A stretch of 64,000 nucleotides of DNA, from assembly GCF_000619925.1 (NCBI RefSeq), contig NZ_JHVB01000011.1, positions 1-64,000 on the forward strand, in the 5' to 3' direction. Both the position numbers and the translations under genes were made by a program. Below the pieces are notes generated by a model. It was given only the letters and a program-made list of their open reading frames with translations. It was not told where the DNA came from and did no database searches. Shown here piece after piece: positions 1 to 7,969 of this stretch. How positions within the stretch are numbered: position 1 is the first letter of the stretch; each line of letters begins with the position of its first letter. Origin of the DNA: Treponema sp. C6A8. Its GTDB lineage: Bacteria > Spirochaetota > Spirochaetia > Treponematales > Treponemataceae.

Positions 1-122
1 AGACTTCCCTAAGACTATAAGTCTTCTGAAGACCCCAGAGAGACTATCTGGTTGATAGGATGCAGGTGTAAGCACAGCGATGTGTTCAGCCGAGCATTAC
101 TAATAGGTCGTGAGGCTTGACC
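1..122 (+). rRNA. rrl: 23S ribosomal RNA, 3' end (partial)
   Basis: The first ~120 bases match the conserved 3' end of bacterial 23S rRNA, including the stretch around 50-105 (ggttgataggatgcaggtg ... gagcattactaataggtcg) and the closing ggcttgacca. The gene begins upstream of the window. The 5S gene follows about 100 bases later, so this is the tail of an rRNA operon read left to right. Confidence 0.95.
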
Positions 123-224
123 ATATTCTCATCTCCGTTTACAATACGGATACTTCATTAAAGACGCTCCGGTCGTGCAGCAGAAAATGCTCTAACGGCC
201 CTTGTTTATAACTTAGTATAAAAT

Positions 225-333
225 ACTGGTGGCCATAGTGGAGAGGCAATACCCGTTCCCATACCGAACACGGAAGTCAAGCTCTCTTACGCCGATGATA
301 CTGCTCTTCAGCGGGAAAGTAGGTAGCTGCCAG
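225..333 (+). rRNA. rrf: 5S ribosomal RNA
   Basis: The sequence has the expected 5S layout: a 5' strand ctggtggc pairing with a 3' strand gctgccag, and the conserved internal block cccgttcccataccgaacac at about 251-270. Length is about 108 bases. It sits ~100 bases after the 23S end, in the usual 23S-5S order, and is followed immediately by a run of eight T. Exact ends are set by the terminal helix and could be off by one or two bases. Confidence 0.95.
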
Positions 334-362
334 TTTTTTTTATTTAACGCTCATATTCCAAG

Positions 363-393
363 GCTCCCTGGCAACCCGGGAGCTTTTTCTTTT
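363..393 (+). terminator. rRNA operon terminator 1
   Basis: The arms gctccc (363-368) and gggagc (378-383) close a short loop and are followed by a T-rich tract (384-393). It lies 30 bases after the 5S gene in the right orientation to end the rRNA transcript. Confidence 0.75.
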
Positions 394-591
394 TAACCCG
401 CTGAAGAGCAGTGTAGTTGGTAAGCAGACGCGAAGCGGCTGCGACGCCGAAAACACGGAGTGTTTGAGGGTAAGTAAATGCGAAGCATTTACGACAAAGC
501 AGGTAGGAAAGATGCACTTCCGTTATTAAATTATTCCTGTTAATATATTCGACTCGCGCGATTAATCGCGCTCGGAGCCGTTTATACGGAT
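394..591. other. Post-rrn non-coding region with several palindromes
   Basis: No supportable gene is seen here. It contains a 16-base exact reverse-complement copy of part of the 5S gene (397-412 against 300-315), a GCGAAGC-centred imperfect palindrome at ~421-441, a perfect one at 474-492 (GTAAATGC, GAA, GCATTTAC), and a 16-base perfect palindrome at 556-571 (GCGCGATTAATCGCGC). A long reading frame exists on the minus strand but crosses these hairpins and the terminators, so it is not called as a gene. Confidence 0.6.
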
Positions 592-632
592 AATCCTTAA
601 ACGACCCTGACGGCTCGTTTTTTAACGGATTT
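592..632 (+). repeat. 41-bp terminator-like repeat, copy 1
   Basis: This 41-base segment recurs in reverse orientation at 8012-8052 with three mismatches. Read on the plus strand it forms AAACGA-C-CC / GG-C-TCGTTT around a TGAC loop followed by TTTTTT, so here it can serve as a second terminator behind the rRNA operon. Outer arms (AATCC / GGATT) extend the hairpin. A terminator-shaped unit that moves would explain both copies. Confidence 0.7.
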
Positions 633-786
633 ACGATTATCGGCTGGTAGCTGCCTGTGAGCCGGGGCACTGTTAAAGACTTAGTCTTTCCTTCCGATTT
701 TGAATATTTCCCCTTAATGCATTGATTATTACGTATAAAACAGTCTTACAGAAAATAGTCTTTCCTCGAAAAAAACAGTTATGTGA

Positions 787-792
787 TATAAT
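787..792 (+). promoter_or_regulatory. Leaderless -10 box for lipoprotein gene
   Basis: TGaTATAAT (784-792) is an extended -10. Its last base is 8 bases before the ATG at 800, placing the transcript start at or next to the start codon. No clear -35 is visible. Confidence 0.6.
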
Positions 793-799
793 AAGATTA

Positions 800-1129
800 A
801 TGAAAAAAGGATTACTATTATTTATATTTCTTTGCATTTTGCTGTGTTCATGTACACATAAGAAAATGGCATTTAATAAAAGACAATGGATTAAAGGGAA
901 AAATCGATATTATATGGTCGATTCGCTTTGTGAAAAATTAAATGCGGAAAAGCTTAATCGGTCGGAAATAGTTGATTTTCTTGGCGACCCGAAACTTGAA
1001 CGAACGCAAAAAGACACTGTAGTTTACTACTGGCTAAAATCAGAAGGTTTTCTAACTGTTTGGATTTTATATATTTATTTTGATGAGGATGGAAATTTCA
1101 TATCAGCAGAAGTTGTGTGTGAAGATTAA
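800..1129 (+). CDS. Small lipoprotein with BamE/SmpA-like fold signature
   Basis: The 109-residue protein starts with a lysine pair, a hydrophobic stretch and LLCSC, a spirochaete-type lipobox with Cys at about residue 18, so it is probably lipid-anchored in the cell envelope. The mature part has the pattern 'LNRSEIVDFLGDPKLE ... VYYW ... IYFDEDGNF', which resembles the BamE/SmpA lipoprotein domain (helix, G-P turn, then beta strands ending in a D-x-x-G turn). The ATG at 800 is preferred over an upstream in-frame start because the signal peptide begins there and a TATAAT box ends 8 bases earlier. Function is not known; the domain call is by resemblance only. Confidence 0.7.
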   Translation: MKKGLLLFIFLCILLCSCTHKKMAFNKRQWIKGKNRYYMVDSLCEKLNAEKLNRSEIVDFLGDPKLERTQKDTVVYYWLKSEGFLTVWILYIYFDEDGNFISAEVVCED

Positions 1130-1446
1130 GGTACGTAACATTCTTCAACTGCATCTATATGATAGCGTTCTAATCCTTGTAACATTGTGAAACTGTATTC
1201 TTTTTCTTTATTTCCATAAAAACTGTTCACAATAACAACATATTGATTAGCTACAGGATTATCATAAACTGCTTTTGCAAAATAAGAATAGCTGATTTCC
1301 AATTTATCCGCTATATTCTCCTGACTATTGAAATAATCAGTTAAAGTTTTTGATATGTCTGATGTTTCCTCTTCTGCAAGACTTCTGTCACCGATTATTC
1401 CATTTTTTATATCCCAAAGAACATAAGCAATATAATTGGAAAATTA
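1126..1446 (-). pseudogene. 5'-truncated gene remnant (about 106 codons, no start)
   Basis: On the minus strand a frame stays open from an in-frame TAA at ~1447 down to a TAA at 1126-1128, giving a credible protein tail containing 'FWDIKNGIIGDRSLAEEE' (starting ...YVLWDIKNG) and ending in '...HIDAVEECYVP'. It has no ATG near its 5' end; the first ATG is near the C-terminus. Codon content looks coding. Its stop overlaps the stop of the convergent lipoprotein gene. Best read as the C-terminal remnant of a gene whose front was lost; the family is not recognised. Confidence 0.5.
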
Positions 1447-1484
1447 TAAAATAGGAGAATGATAATTCAAAATTTCAGATGACA

Positions 1485-1582
1485 GCCGGCGGGAGAAACG
1501 CAGGGCCTGGTCGGCGGAACGGTAGTGGAGCCGACTGAGCGTTAGCGAACCCGTAGTTGCGACTGGGTGGACGGCCCACGCC
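1485..1582. repeat. GC-rich intergenic repeat (R1)
   Basis: A GC-rich block in AT-rich surroundings. Its part 1537-1568 (gagcgttagcgaa ... tgcgactggg) matches 8996-9027 upstream of the peptide-binding protein gene at roughly three quarters of positions. It belongs to the same loose family as the repeats at 32.7, 39.8, 40.9 and 49.8 kb. No coding role is seen here. Confidence 0.5.
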
Positions 1583-1674
1583 TGAAAATAAAAGAAAATG
1601 ACGGACTGTGACTAAGTTTTGGGTAAAAAGGGGCTAAAAGTTGAAAAAAAATGACGGATAATGAAAGAAAAAGA

Positions 1675-1702
1675 TTGACAATGGATGAATATGGGTTAAA
1701 AT
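1675..1702 (+). promoter_or_regulatory. Promoter for the sugar-binding lipoprotein / fru region
   Basis: TTGACA (1675-1680) and TAAAAT (1697-1702) are separated by 16 bases. The start codon is at 1767, leaving a leader of about 58 bases. The leader contains inverted arms GAACGA (1713-1718) and TCGTTC (1743-1748) enclosing TGAC/GTCA and an aggagg loop, so a regulatory hairpin is possible. Confidence 0.65.
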
Positions 1703-1766
1703 GAATTCTAGAATGAACGAGTATGACAGGAGGACGTCAGAATCGTTCAAAATAGGAGTTATTTTT

Positions 1767-2852
1767 ATGAAAAAAACATTAGTTAAAATGGTTTTGGCCG
1801 GAGCTATGGCTTTGTCTTTTATGAGCTGCGGCAAAAAGAAAGTTGACATTGGAATCGTGCTTCCAACTAACGCAGAACCTCGCTGGAGTCGTGAGGGCGA
1901 AAACTTTGCTGCTCTTGTAAAGGATAAGTTCGCTGCAGAAATTATGTACAGTCAGAGAAGCTCTGACCTTGAGCGTACAAATATCGACACTCTTATCAAC
2001 AAGGGAATGAAGGTTCTTATTATTTCTACACCTGAATCTACTGCTGCCGCTTCTGCTATAGAAGAAGCTCACAAAAACGGCGTAACTGTTATCTGTTATG
2101 ACCGTCTTATTTTGAATACTGATGCTGTTGACTACTTTGTAACTTTCAACTTCCACAAGGTTGGTATGGCTCAGGCTCAGTACCTTTTGGATCACACTGA
2201 ACCTGGCAGCAAGGGAAACTCTCTCTTCCTTTATGCCGGCGCTCCATCTGACAACAATGCATTCCTTATTTTTGGCGGTGCCTGGGAAGTTTTGCAGCCT
2301 AAAATCGTTGACGGTACTTTTGTAATCCGTAACTCTAGCAAGGCTGTTGCCCTTCAGAACAAGAAAGAGCTTACTCGCGGTGAAATGTCTGAAATCATCG
2401 ATCAGATCACAACTGACTGGGACTTTGATGTTGCTAAAAAACGCGCTGCTGATAACCTGACTATGCTTAAGGACAGCGAAAAAGGCGTATGTTTTGTTCT
2501 TTCTCCAAATGATGGTACTGCCCGCTCTATGGGTGATGAGTTTGCAAAAGATTCTGCTGTAACTAAATACTACACAACAGGTCTTGATGCTGAACTTGCT
2601 TCTTTGCAGTACATTGTTGACGGCAAACAGTCTATGACTGTATTCAACGATACTGATACTTTGGAAAAAGACGTTCTTGCTCTTGCTGAAAGAATCCTTA
2701 AGGGTGAGCGTCCAACTATGACTGCCTTCAGCGATAATGGTAAAAAACAGGTTCCTGCTCAGCAGTCTGCTATTACTGCAATCGACAAAGATAATATTCA
2801 GAAATTGATTGATATTGACTATAATGGTGCTAAGACAAAATTACAGATGTAA
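1767..2852 (+). CDS. Sugar ABC transporter substrate-binding lipoprotein (ChvE/XylF type)
   Basis: The 361-residue protein starts at the ATG at 1767, six bases after an aggag site, and opens with a signal peptide ending in the lipobox FMSCG (Cys ~20). The mature protein follows the periplasmic-binding-protein 4 / ChvE pattern: 'DIGIVLPTNAEPRW', 'DTLINKGMKVLIISTPES', 'GVTVICYDRL', and a hinge-region 'VLSPNDGTARSM'. Such proteins bind monosaccharides outside the membrane and deliver them to an ABC transporter. No permease or ATPase genes are next to it; instead a fructose PTS operon follows. It may therefore feed a transporter elsewhere or act as a sugar sensor. Sugar specificity cannot be told. 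Confidence 0.85.
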   Translation: MKKTLVKMVLAGAMALSFMSCGKKKVDIGIVLPTNAEPRWSREGENFAALVKDKFAAEIMYSQRSSDLERTNIDTLINKGMKVLIISTPESTAAASAIEEAHKNGVTVICYDRLILNTDAVDYFVTFNFHKVGMAQAQYLLDHTEPGSKGNSLFLYAGAPSDNNAFLIFGGAWEVLQPKIVDGTFVIRNSSKAVALQNKKELTRGEMSEIIDQITTDWDFDVAKKRAADNLTMLKDSEKGVCFVLSPNDGTARSMGDEFAKDSAVTKYYTTGLDAELASLQYIVDGKQSMTVFNDTDTLEKDVLALAERILKGERPTMTAFSDNGKKQVPAQQSAITAIDKDNIQKLIDIDYNGAKTKLQM

Positions 2853-2867
2853 TTTGAATTATTAAAG

Positions 2868-2902
2868 TGACGGGCAGGGTAAAAACTGCCCTGTCATTTT
2901 GT
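2868..2902 (+). terminator. Terminator or attenuator between binding protein and fru genes
   Basis: Arms TGACGGGCAG (2868-2877) and CTGCCCTGTCA (2886-2896) with one bulge are followed by TTTT. It lies between the binding-protein stop and the regulator start, with the regulator's aggag site directly downstream, so read-through may set a lower level for the fru genes. Confidence 0.75.
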
Positions 2903-2919
2903 TACACCAGGAGTTTAAT

Positions 2920-3675
2920 ATGCTTTCAGAAGCCAGACAGAGTAAAATCGTAAATCTTGTAAATGAAAACCGCAGTATGACCATCCAGATGCTGATGAAG
3001 GAACTGGATACTTCGGAATCTACAATCCGCCGCGATTTAAATGAGCTTGATGCTCAGGGCAGAATTGAAAAGGTTTACGGCGGTGCAATCGCTAAAGATA
3101 TTACTTTTTCACGAAGGGATGAAAGCGTAAATTTCAGAAAAGAACAGAATAAAGATTCAAAAATTGCAATTGCAAAATATGCTGCATCGCTCATCAATGA
3201 TGATGATTTTGTTTATCTGGATGCAGGTACAACTACGGAACTTATGATTCCTTTCATTATGGCTAAAAATGCCACTTTTGTAACAAACGGATTTTCGCAC
3301 GCAAGAAAGCTTTCTGAAGCAGGATTTCTAACGTACATTCTTGGCGGCGAAATCAAATTTCCAACCGAAGCTGTGGTTGGAGAAGAGGCTATCCTCACAC
3401 TTTTTAAGTATCATTTTACCAAGGGCTTTTGGGGCAGCAACGGCGTAACACCTTCGGGGGGCTTCAGTACTCCGGACGTAAAGGAAGCTCTTGTAAAACA
3501 AATGTCTATGAACCGCACCCGCGAGCGTTATGTGCTTTGTGATGCTACAAAGTTTTCGCAGATTTCTTGTGTTACTTTTGCAGATTTTTCTGATGCAACT
3601 GTAATTACTTCCAGTCTGGGTGATGATTCTCAGGGCTATCGTTCATATAACAATGTAATTGAGGTAAAAGACTGA
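2920..3675 (+). CDS. DeoR-family transcriptional regulator of the fructose operon
   Basis: The 251-residue protein begins at ATG 2920, seven bases after caggag; an upstream in-frame TTG (2899) lacks a site. The N-terminus is a DeoR winged helix: 'RQSKIVNLVNENRSMTIQML', then 'TSESTIRRDLNELDAQGRIEKVYGGA', the DeoR signature. The C-terminal part is the DeoR sugar-phosphate sensor domain, with 'YLDAGTTTE' and 'VTNGFSHARKL'. It overlaps fruK by the ATGA arrangement and precedes the PTS gene, so it very likely represses this operon in response to a fructose phosphate (by analogy with FruR of Gram-positive fru operons). Binding sites were not identified. Confidence 0.9.
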   Translation: MLSEARQSKIVNLVNENRSMTIQMLMKELDTSESTIRRDLNELDAQGRIEKVYGGAIAKDITFSRRDESVNFRKEQNKDSKIAIAKYAASLINDDDFVYLDAGTTTELMIPFIMAKNATFVTNGFSHARKLSEAGFLTYILGGEIKFPTEAVVGEEAILTLFKYHFTKGFWGSNGVTPSGGFSTPDVKEALVKQMSMNRTRERYVLCDATKFSQISCVTFADFSDATVITSSLGDDSQGYRSYNNVIEVKD

Positions 3676-4589
3676 TGATTTATACTTTGACGGTAAATCC
3701 ATCTTTGGATTATATAGTTGACGTTGAGCATTTTCAGACTGGTTCTGTAAACCGTACTAAAGCTGAAAAGATTTTTCCGGGCGGAAAGGGAATAAATGTT
3801 TCTATTGTGCTGCAGAATCTGGGCTTTAAGAATAAGGCTTTAGGTTTTACAGCAGGTTTTACAGGAAATCAGATTGAAAAGCTGCTTTCTGAAAAAAATG
3901 TTGACTGTGATTTTATCAGGGTTGAAAAAGGATTTTCCAGAATAAACGTTAAGCTTCGTTCAGATAATGAGTCTGAAATTAACGGACAGGGACCTTTTAT
4001 TTCTGAGGCTGATATTTCGGCTCTTTTTGAAAAGCTTGATAAGCTTGGTAGGGATGATGCTCTTGTTCTGGCAGGAAGCATTCCTCAGACTTTGCCTCAG
4101 ACTTTTTACAGTGATATTATGGCCCGGCTTGAAGCTAAAGGCGTGCGTTTTGTTGTTGATGCAACCCGCGACCTTTTAAAAAAATCTCTTGCTTATAAGC
4201 CTTTTATGGTAAAGCCCAATAATCACGAGCTTGGAGAGATTTTTGGCGTGGAACTGAAAACCCGCGATGAAGTTATTCCTTATGCTATGAAGTTTAAGGA
4301 AATGGGGGCTCAGAATGTTCTGGTTTCTATGGCTGGGCAAGGTGCTGTGCTTGCGGCTGCTGACGGAAATATTTATCAGGGGCCTGCACCGGAATGTAAA
4401 CTTGTAAACTCTGTCGGAGCTGGTGACTCTATGGTCGCAGGCTTTATTGCAGGTTATATAAAGAGCGGTTCTTATAAAGAAGCATTGAAAATGGGGCTTT
4501 GTACAGGAACTGCCAGCGCCGGCTCAGAAGAACTGGCAACTAAATCGGATGTAGAGAAAATTATTTCGTCGTATAAAGCGCTTGATTAG
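3675..4589 (+). CDS. fruK: 1-phosphofructokinase
   Basis: The 304-residue PfkB-family sugar kinase phosphorylates fructose 1-phosphate to fructose 1,6-bisphosphate. Visible features are the N-terminal 'TLTVNPSLDYIVDV', the PfkB glycine motif 'FPGGKGINVSIVLQNLG', and the C-terminal signature 'NSVGAGDSMVAGFIAGY' holding the catalytic Asp. Length is normal for FruK. The start overlaps the regulator stop (ATGA at 3675), and the PTS gene follows 65 bases later, so the three are one operon taking fructose from uptake to glycolysis. Confidence 0.95.
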   Translation: MIYTLTVNPSLDYIVDVEHFQTGSVNRTKAEKIFPGGKGINVSIVLQNLGFKNKALGFTAGFTGNQIEKLLSEKNVDCDFIRVEKGFSRINVKLRSDNESEINGQGPFISEADISALFEKLDKLGRDDALVLAGSIPQTLPQTFYSDIMARLEAKGVRFVVDATRDLLKKSLAYKPFMVKPNNHELGEIFGVELKTRDEVIPYAMKFKEMGAQNVLVSMAGQGAVLAAADGNIYQGPAPECKLVNSVGAGDSMVAGFIAGYIKSGSYKEALKMGLCTGTASAGSEELATKSDVEKIISSYKALD

Positions 4590-4654
4590 TTTGTTGGAGG
4601 ACTCTTCGGGAGTTTTTTATAGAAAAAGTTTTCATAAGAAAAATAGGAGGAATT

Positions 4655-6532
4655 ATGAGAATTAAAGATTTGTTGAATCCGGCTTGCATTAAGCTGAACG
4701 GATCTGCAAAAAACAAAGCTGATGCCATTGAACAGATGGTTGATCTTATGGCAAAAAGCGGAAAAATCAGTGATATAGGGGTGTATCACAAGGGTGTTCT
4801 TGCACGCGAAGAAGAAAGTACAACTGCCGTTGGAGAAGGGGTTGCAATTCCTCATTGTAAGAGTGACAGCGTAAAGGCTCCTTGTCTTGCTGCAATGACA
4901 CTTCCTGCTGGAGTTGATTATGATGCTCCTGACGGAGAGCCTGTAAAGGTTATTTTCCTTATTGCTGCTCCTAATACTAAAGAGAATGTTCACGTTGATG
5001 TTTTGAGTAAGCTTTCTGTTCTGCTCTTGGACGAAAACTTTACTGCATCACTTTTGAAGGCTGATTCTGTAGAAAAATTTATTGCCGCTGTTGATGCTGC
5101 GGAAACTGCAAAAGATGCTGCCGACGCTGCTCAGTCTGGTTCTTCAGCCGGTGCAAAAATCCTTGCAGTAACAGCCTGTCCTACAGGTATTGCCCATACT
5201 TACATGGCTGAAGAAAACCTTAAAAAGGCTGCTGAACGTGCCGGAGTTGCAATTAAGGTTGAAACTCGTGGTTCTTCAGGAACAAAGAATGAATTGACTG
5301 CAGCTGAAATTTCAAGCGCTGCAGCAATTATTGTTGCTGCTGACGTAAACGTTCCTATGGGACGCTTTAACGGCAAGAAGGTTATTCAGTGCCGTGTAGC
5401 TGATGGAATTAATAAAAGCGATGAACTTATTTCAAACGCATTAAAAGGAGATATTCCTGTGTTTACTGCAAAATCATCTGATACAGAAAAGAAGACTGGT
5501 GGAAATTCAGCTTACAAGCACCTTATGACTGGTGTATCACATATGCTTCCGTTCGTTGTTGGCGGTGGTATTCTTATTGCTCTTGCCTTCCTCTTTGATG
5601 GTATCTACTGTAAGATGAATGGAATTACTCCTGACGGCACATTTGGTTCTATGCTTCCTATTTCTGCCTTCCTTAAAGGAAAAGTAGGCGGCGTTGCATT
5701 CGGCTTTATGCTTCCTGTTCTGGCTGGTTTTATTGCTTACAGTATTGCTGACCGTCCTGGTCTTGCCCTTGGTTTCCTTGGTGGTGCAATGGCTGCTAAC
5801 GGAACTTCTGGTTTCCTTGGTGCTCTGGTAGCTGGTTTCTTTGCCGGATATACCTGTCTTTTGTTGAAAAAATGGTTCAGCGCTCTTCCTAAGAGTCTTG
5901 ATGGTCTTAAACCTGTTTTGATTTATCCTTTGATTGGTATGGTGATTGTAGGTCTTGGCATGAACTACATCGTTGAGCCTATTGTAGGTGCAATTAACAG
6001 CTGGATGAATGCAGGTCTTAATCATATCAGCGGAACAAGCGCAATCCTTCTTGGTCTTATTCTTGGCGGTATGATGGCTGTAGATATGGGTGGTCCTGTA
6101 AACAAGGCTGCTTACGTTTTTGCAACAGGTATGCTTGCTGAAGGTCACTATAATATCATGGCTGCTGTAATGGTTGGCGGTATGGTTCCTCCTATTGCAA
6201 TTGCTCTTGCAACAATCATTTTCAAGAAAAAGTTCACAGAAGAAGAAAGAAAGGCTGGTCCTGTAAACTTTATCATGGGATTCTCTTTCATTACTGAAGG
6301 CGCTATTCCTTATGCTGCAGCTGATCCTGCTCATGTTCTTCCATCTTGTATTGTAGGAAGTGCTGTTTCCGGCGCTCTTTCTATGGCATTCAAATGTACT
6401 TTGATGGCTCCACACGGCGGTGTATTCGTATTCCCTGTAGTTGGAAATCCTGTAATGTATATTGTTGCTCTTTTGATTGGTTCTGCTGTTACCTGTCTGA
6501 TGTTAGGAATTTTAAAGAAAGACGTAGCATAA
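4655..6532 (+). CDS. fruA: Fructose PTS enzyme IIABC
   Basis: The 625-residue membrane protein imports and phosphorylates fructose to fructose 1-phosphate. Domain order is EIIA (about 1-150, phospho-His 67 in 'GVAIPHCKS'), an Ala-rich linker, EIIB (about 165-265, phospho-Cys 175 in 'AVTACPTGIAHTYMAEE'), and EIIC (about 285-625, many membrane helices, with 'GFSFITEGAIPYAAADP'). All three phosphotransfer domains are present and no truncation is seen. It has a strong aggagg site. The product of this enzyme is the substrate of the adjacent FruK. General PTS proteins (HPr, EI) are not in the window. Confidence 0.95.
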   Translation: MRIKDLLNPACIKLNGSAKNKADAIEQMVDLMAKSGKISDIGVYHKGVLAREEESTTAVGEGVAIPHCKSDSVKAPCLAAMTLPAGVDYDAPDGEPVKVIFLIAAPNTKENVHVDVLSKLSVLLLDENFTASLLKADSVEKFIAAVDAAETAKDAADAAQSGSSAGAKILAVTACPTGIAHTYMAEENLKKAAERAGVAIKVETRGSSGTKNELTAAEISSAAAIIVAADVNVPMGRFNGKKVIQCRVADGINKSDELISNALKGDIPVFTAKSSDTEKKTGGNSAYKHLMTGVSHMLPFVVGGGILIALAFLFDGIYCKMNGITPDGTFGSMLPISAFLKGKVGGVAFGFMLPVLAGFIAYSIADRPGLALGFLGGAMAANGTSGFLGALVAGFFAGYTCLLLKKWFSALPKSLDGLKPVLIYPLIGMVIVGLGMNYIVEPIVGAINSWMNAGLNHISGTSAILLGLILGGMMAVDMGGPVNKAAYVFATGMLAEGHYNIMAAVMVGGMVPPIAIALATIIFKKKFTEEERKAGPVNFIMGFSFITEGAIPYAAADPAHVLPSCIVGSAVSGALSMAFKCTLMAPHGGVFVFPVVGNPVMYIVALLIGSAVTCLMLGILKKDVA

Positions 6533-6571
6533 CAACGGGAACTGAAATTTGCAGTGGTGTTATGCTGCTGG

Positions 6572-6591
6572 AACTTCGCTGACGCGAAGTT
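6572..6591. repeat. Perfect palindrome after fruA
   Basis: Arms AACTTCGC and GCGAAGTT around a 4-base loop lie 40 bases past the fruA stop. There is no T tract, so it is not a terminator; it resembles the other GCGAAG-type palindromes in the window. Confidence 0.5.
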
Positions 6592-6653
6592 GTGGCGATA
6601 AACATTGTTACAATATTAGTTTACAACTTTTGTAATAAATAAATCCTCTGTTG

Positions 6654-6688
6654 GGGCATAAAGAAGTTTTCTTTATGCCCCTTTTTTT
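6654..6688 (+). terminator. fru operon terminator
   Basis: A 13-base-pair stem, GGGGCATAAAGAA with TTCTTTATGCCCC, followed by seven T. It is the strongest terminator of the window and sits between fruA and the convergent cysK. Confidence 0.9.
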
Positions 6689-6693
6689 AAGGA

Positions 6694-7632
6694 TTAGTTG
6701 TTGCTGAAGAGTGGAGTTGAAAGGTAGCGGTCACCTGAATCCGGGAGAAGAACTACAATGTTCTTTCCCTTGTTTTCAGGGCGTGAAGCTACGATTGCCG
6801 CAGCTTTGAGAGCGGCACCACTTGAAATACCGACAAGGATTCCTTCGCTCTGTGCAAACTTGCGTCCTTCTGTAAAAGCATCTTCATTTTCGATTGTGAT
6901 GATTTCATCATAGATTTTTGTATTCAAAACATCCGGAACAAAGCCTGCGCCGATTCCCTGAATCTTGTGAGGACCGGCTTCTCCCTTTGACAATACAGGG
7001 CTTGTTGCTGGTTCTACAGCAATTACTTTTACATTTGGATTCTGCTCTTTAAGATATTCACCAACACCAGTTACAGTACCGCCAGTTCCTACACCGGCAA
7101 TAAAGATATCAACTTTTCCATCTGTCTGTTTCCAGATTTCAGGACCTGTTGTCTTTTTGTGGATTGCAGGGTTTGCAGGGTTTACAAACTGACCTGCGAT
7201 GATTGAACCAGGAGTTGCAGCGTGAAGCTCTTCTGCCTTAGCGATGGCTCCTTTCATTCCTTTTGCACCTTCTGTAAGAACAATTTCAGCGCCGTAAGCC
7301 TTGAGAAGGTTTCTGCGTTCAACACTCATTGTGTCAGGAAGGGTGAGGATTGCGTGATATCCCTTAGCTGCTGCAACTGCGGCAAGACCAATACCTGTAT
7401 TACCAGAAGTCGGTTCGATGATTGTAGCACCTGGCTTTAAGATTCCTTTTGCTTCTGCATCTTCAATCATTGCAAGCGCAACGCGGTCTTTTACGCTTCC
7501 TGCAGGATTTAAATATTCAAGTTTTGCAAGAATTTTTGCATCTTTAATATCTGCTGCTTTTGAATAGCCGTTCAACTGTAAAAGCGGTGTTCCGCCAATC
7601 AATTCCAATGCGCTCTGTTTTATATCTGCCAT
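6694..7632 (-). CDS. cysK: Cysteine synthase A (O-acetylserine sulfhydrylase)
   Basis: The 312-residue PLP enzyme makes cysteine from O-acetylserine and sulfide. The PLP-lysine is Lys48 in '[11 protein letters not shown]'; the phosphate-binding loop '[15 protein letters not shown]' and the C-terminal 'GISSGAA' are intact. Length is normal. The start has a clear caggag site. It is monocistronic, with its own promoter at 7707-7734 and a convergent fruA terminator downstream. Confidence 0.95.
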   Translation of the reverse strand: MADIKQSALELIGGTPLLQLNGYSKAADIKDAKILAKLEYLNPAGSVKDRVALAMIEDAEAKGILKPGATIIEPTSGNTGIGLAAVAAAKGYHAILTLPDTMSVERRNLLKAYGAEIVLTEGAKGMKGAIAKAEELHAATPGSIIAGQFVNPANPAIHKKTTGPEIWKQTDGKVDIFIAGVGTGGTVTGVGEYLKEQNPNVKVIAVEPATSPVLSKGEAGPHKIQGIGAGFVPDVLNTKIYDEIITIENEDAFTEGRKFAQSEGILVGISSGAALKAAAIVASRPENKGKNIVVLLPDSGDRYLSTPLFSNN

Positions 7633-7706
7633 AGTCTGCTCCTGTCTGCCGTTTTCCGGCTAGTTTTTTTTGATTACCCATTATGTTAGTAGGTTTTGTG
7701 ATTCTA

Positions 7707-7734
7707 ATTTTATATTATTTCCCTACTTTGTCAA
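7707..7734 (-). promoter_or_regulatory. cysK promoter
   Basis: On the minus strand TTGACA (7734-7729) and TAAAAT (7712-7707) are 16 bases apart. The -35 is embedded in CCTA-N9-TAGG half sites, which might be an operator, but no specific regulator can be assigned. Confidence 0.75.
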
Positions 7735-7808
7735 TAGGTAATTAAACGGAAAGTGGAAAAATTATGAAGGAAGGTGGGGGGATTCGGCTTCCAGTCGAAG
7801 ACGTTGGT

Positions 7809-7845
7809 TAAAAAATAAAAGAACTCCTAATTTCTTAGAAGTTCT
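7809..7845 (-). terminator. Terminator after tRNA-Pro
   Basis: Arms at 7835-7845 and 7820-7830 (11 pairs, one mismatch) around a GAAA loop, followed on the minus strand by TTTTATTTTTT. Confidence 0.8.
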
Positions 7846-7855
7846 TATTAAAATA

Positions 7856-7928
7856 TCGGGTATACTGGATTCGAACCAGCGACCTCAACGTCCCGAACGT
7901 CGCGCGCTACCAACTGCGCTAATACCCG
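7856..7928 (-). tRNA. tRNA-Pro (anticodon CGG)
   Basis: The minus strand folds as a full cloverleaf: acceptor CGGGTAT / ATACCCG, D-arm GCGC-AGTTGGTA-GCGC, anticodon stem CGACG/CGTTG with loop TTCGGGA (anticodon CGG), T-arm GCTGG-TTCGAAT-CCAGT, discriminator A. CCA is not encoded. It has its own terminator downstream. Confidence 0.93.
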
Positions 7929-7969
7929 GATTCTTTATGTAGTAAAGTCCGTTATAGTTAGGTAAACCG

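Noticed and set aside
344..670. 108-residue minus-strand reading frame after the rRNA operon
   Set aside because: It runs antisense through two terminators and three palindromes, has no ribosome site and no protein-like features; it is a shadow of structured non-coding DNA.
5537..6415. 292-residue minus-strand frame opposite fruA
   Set aside because: It is antisense to the conserved EIIC domain, with His/Thr/Ser-rich nonsense composition.
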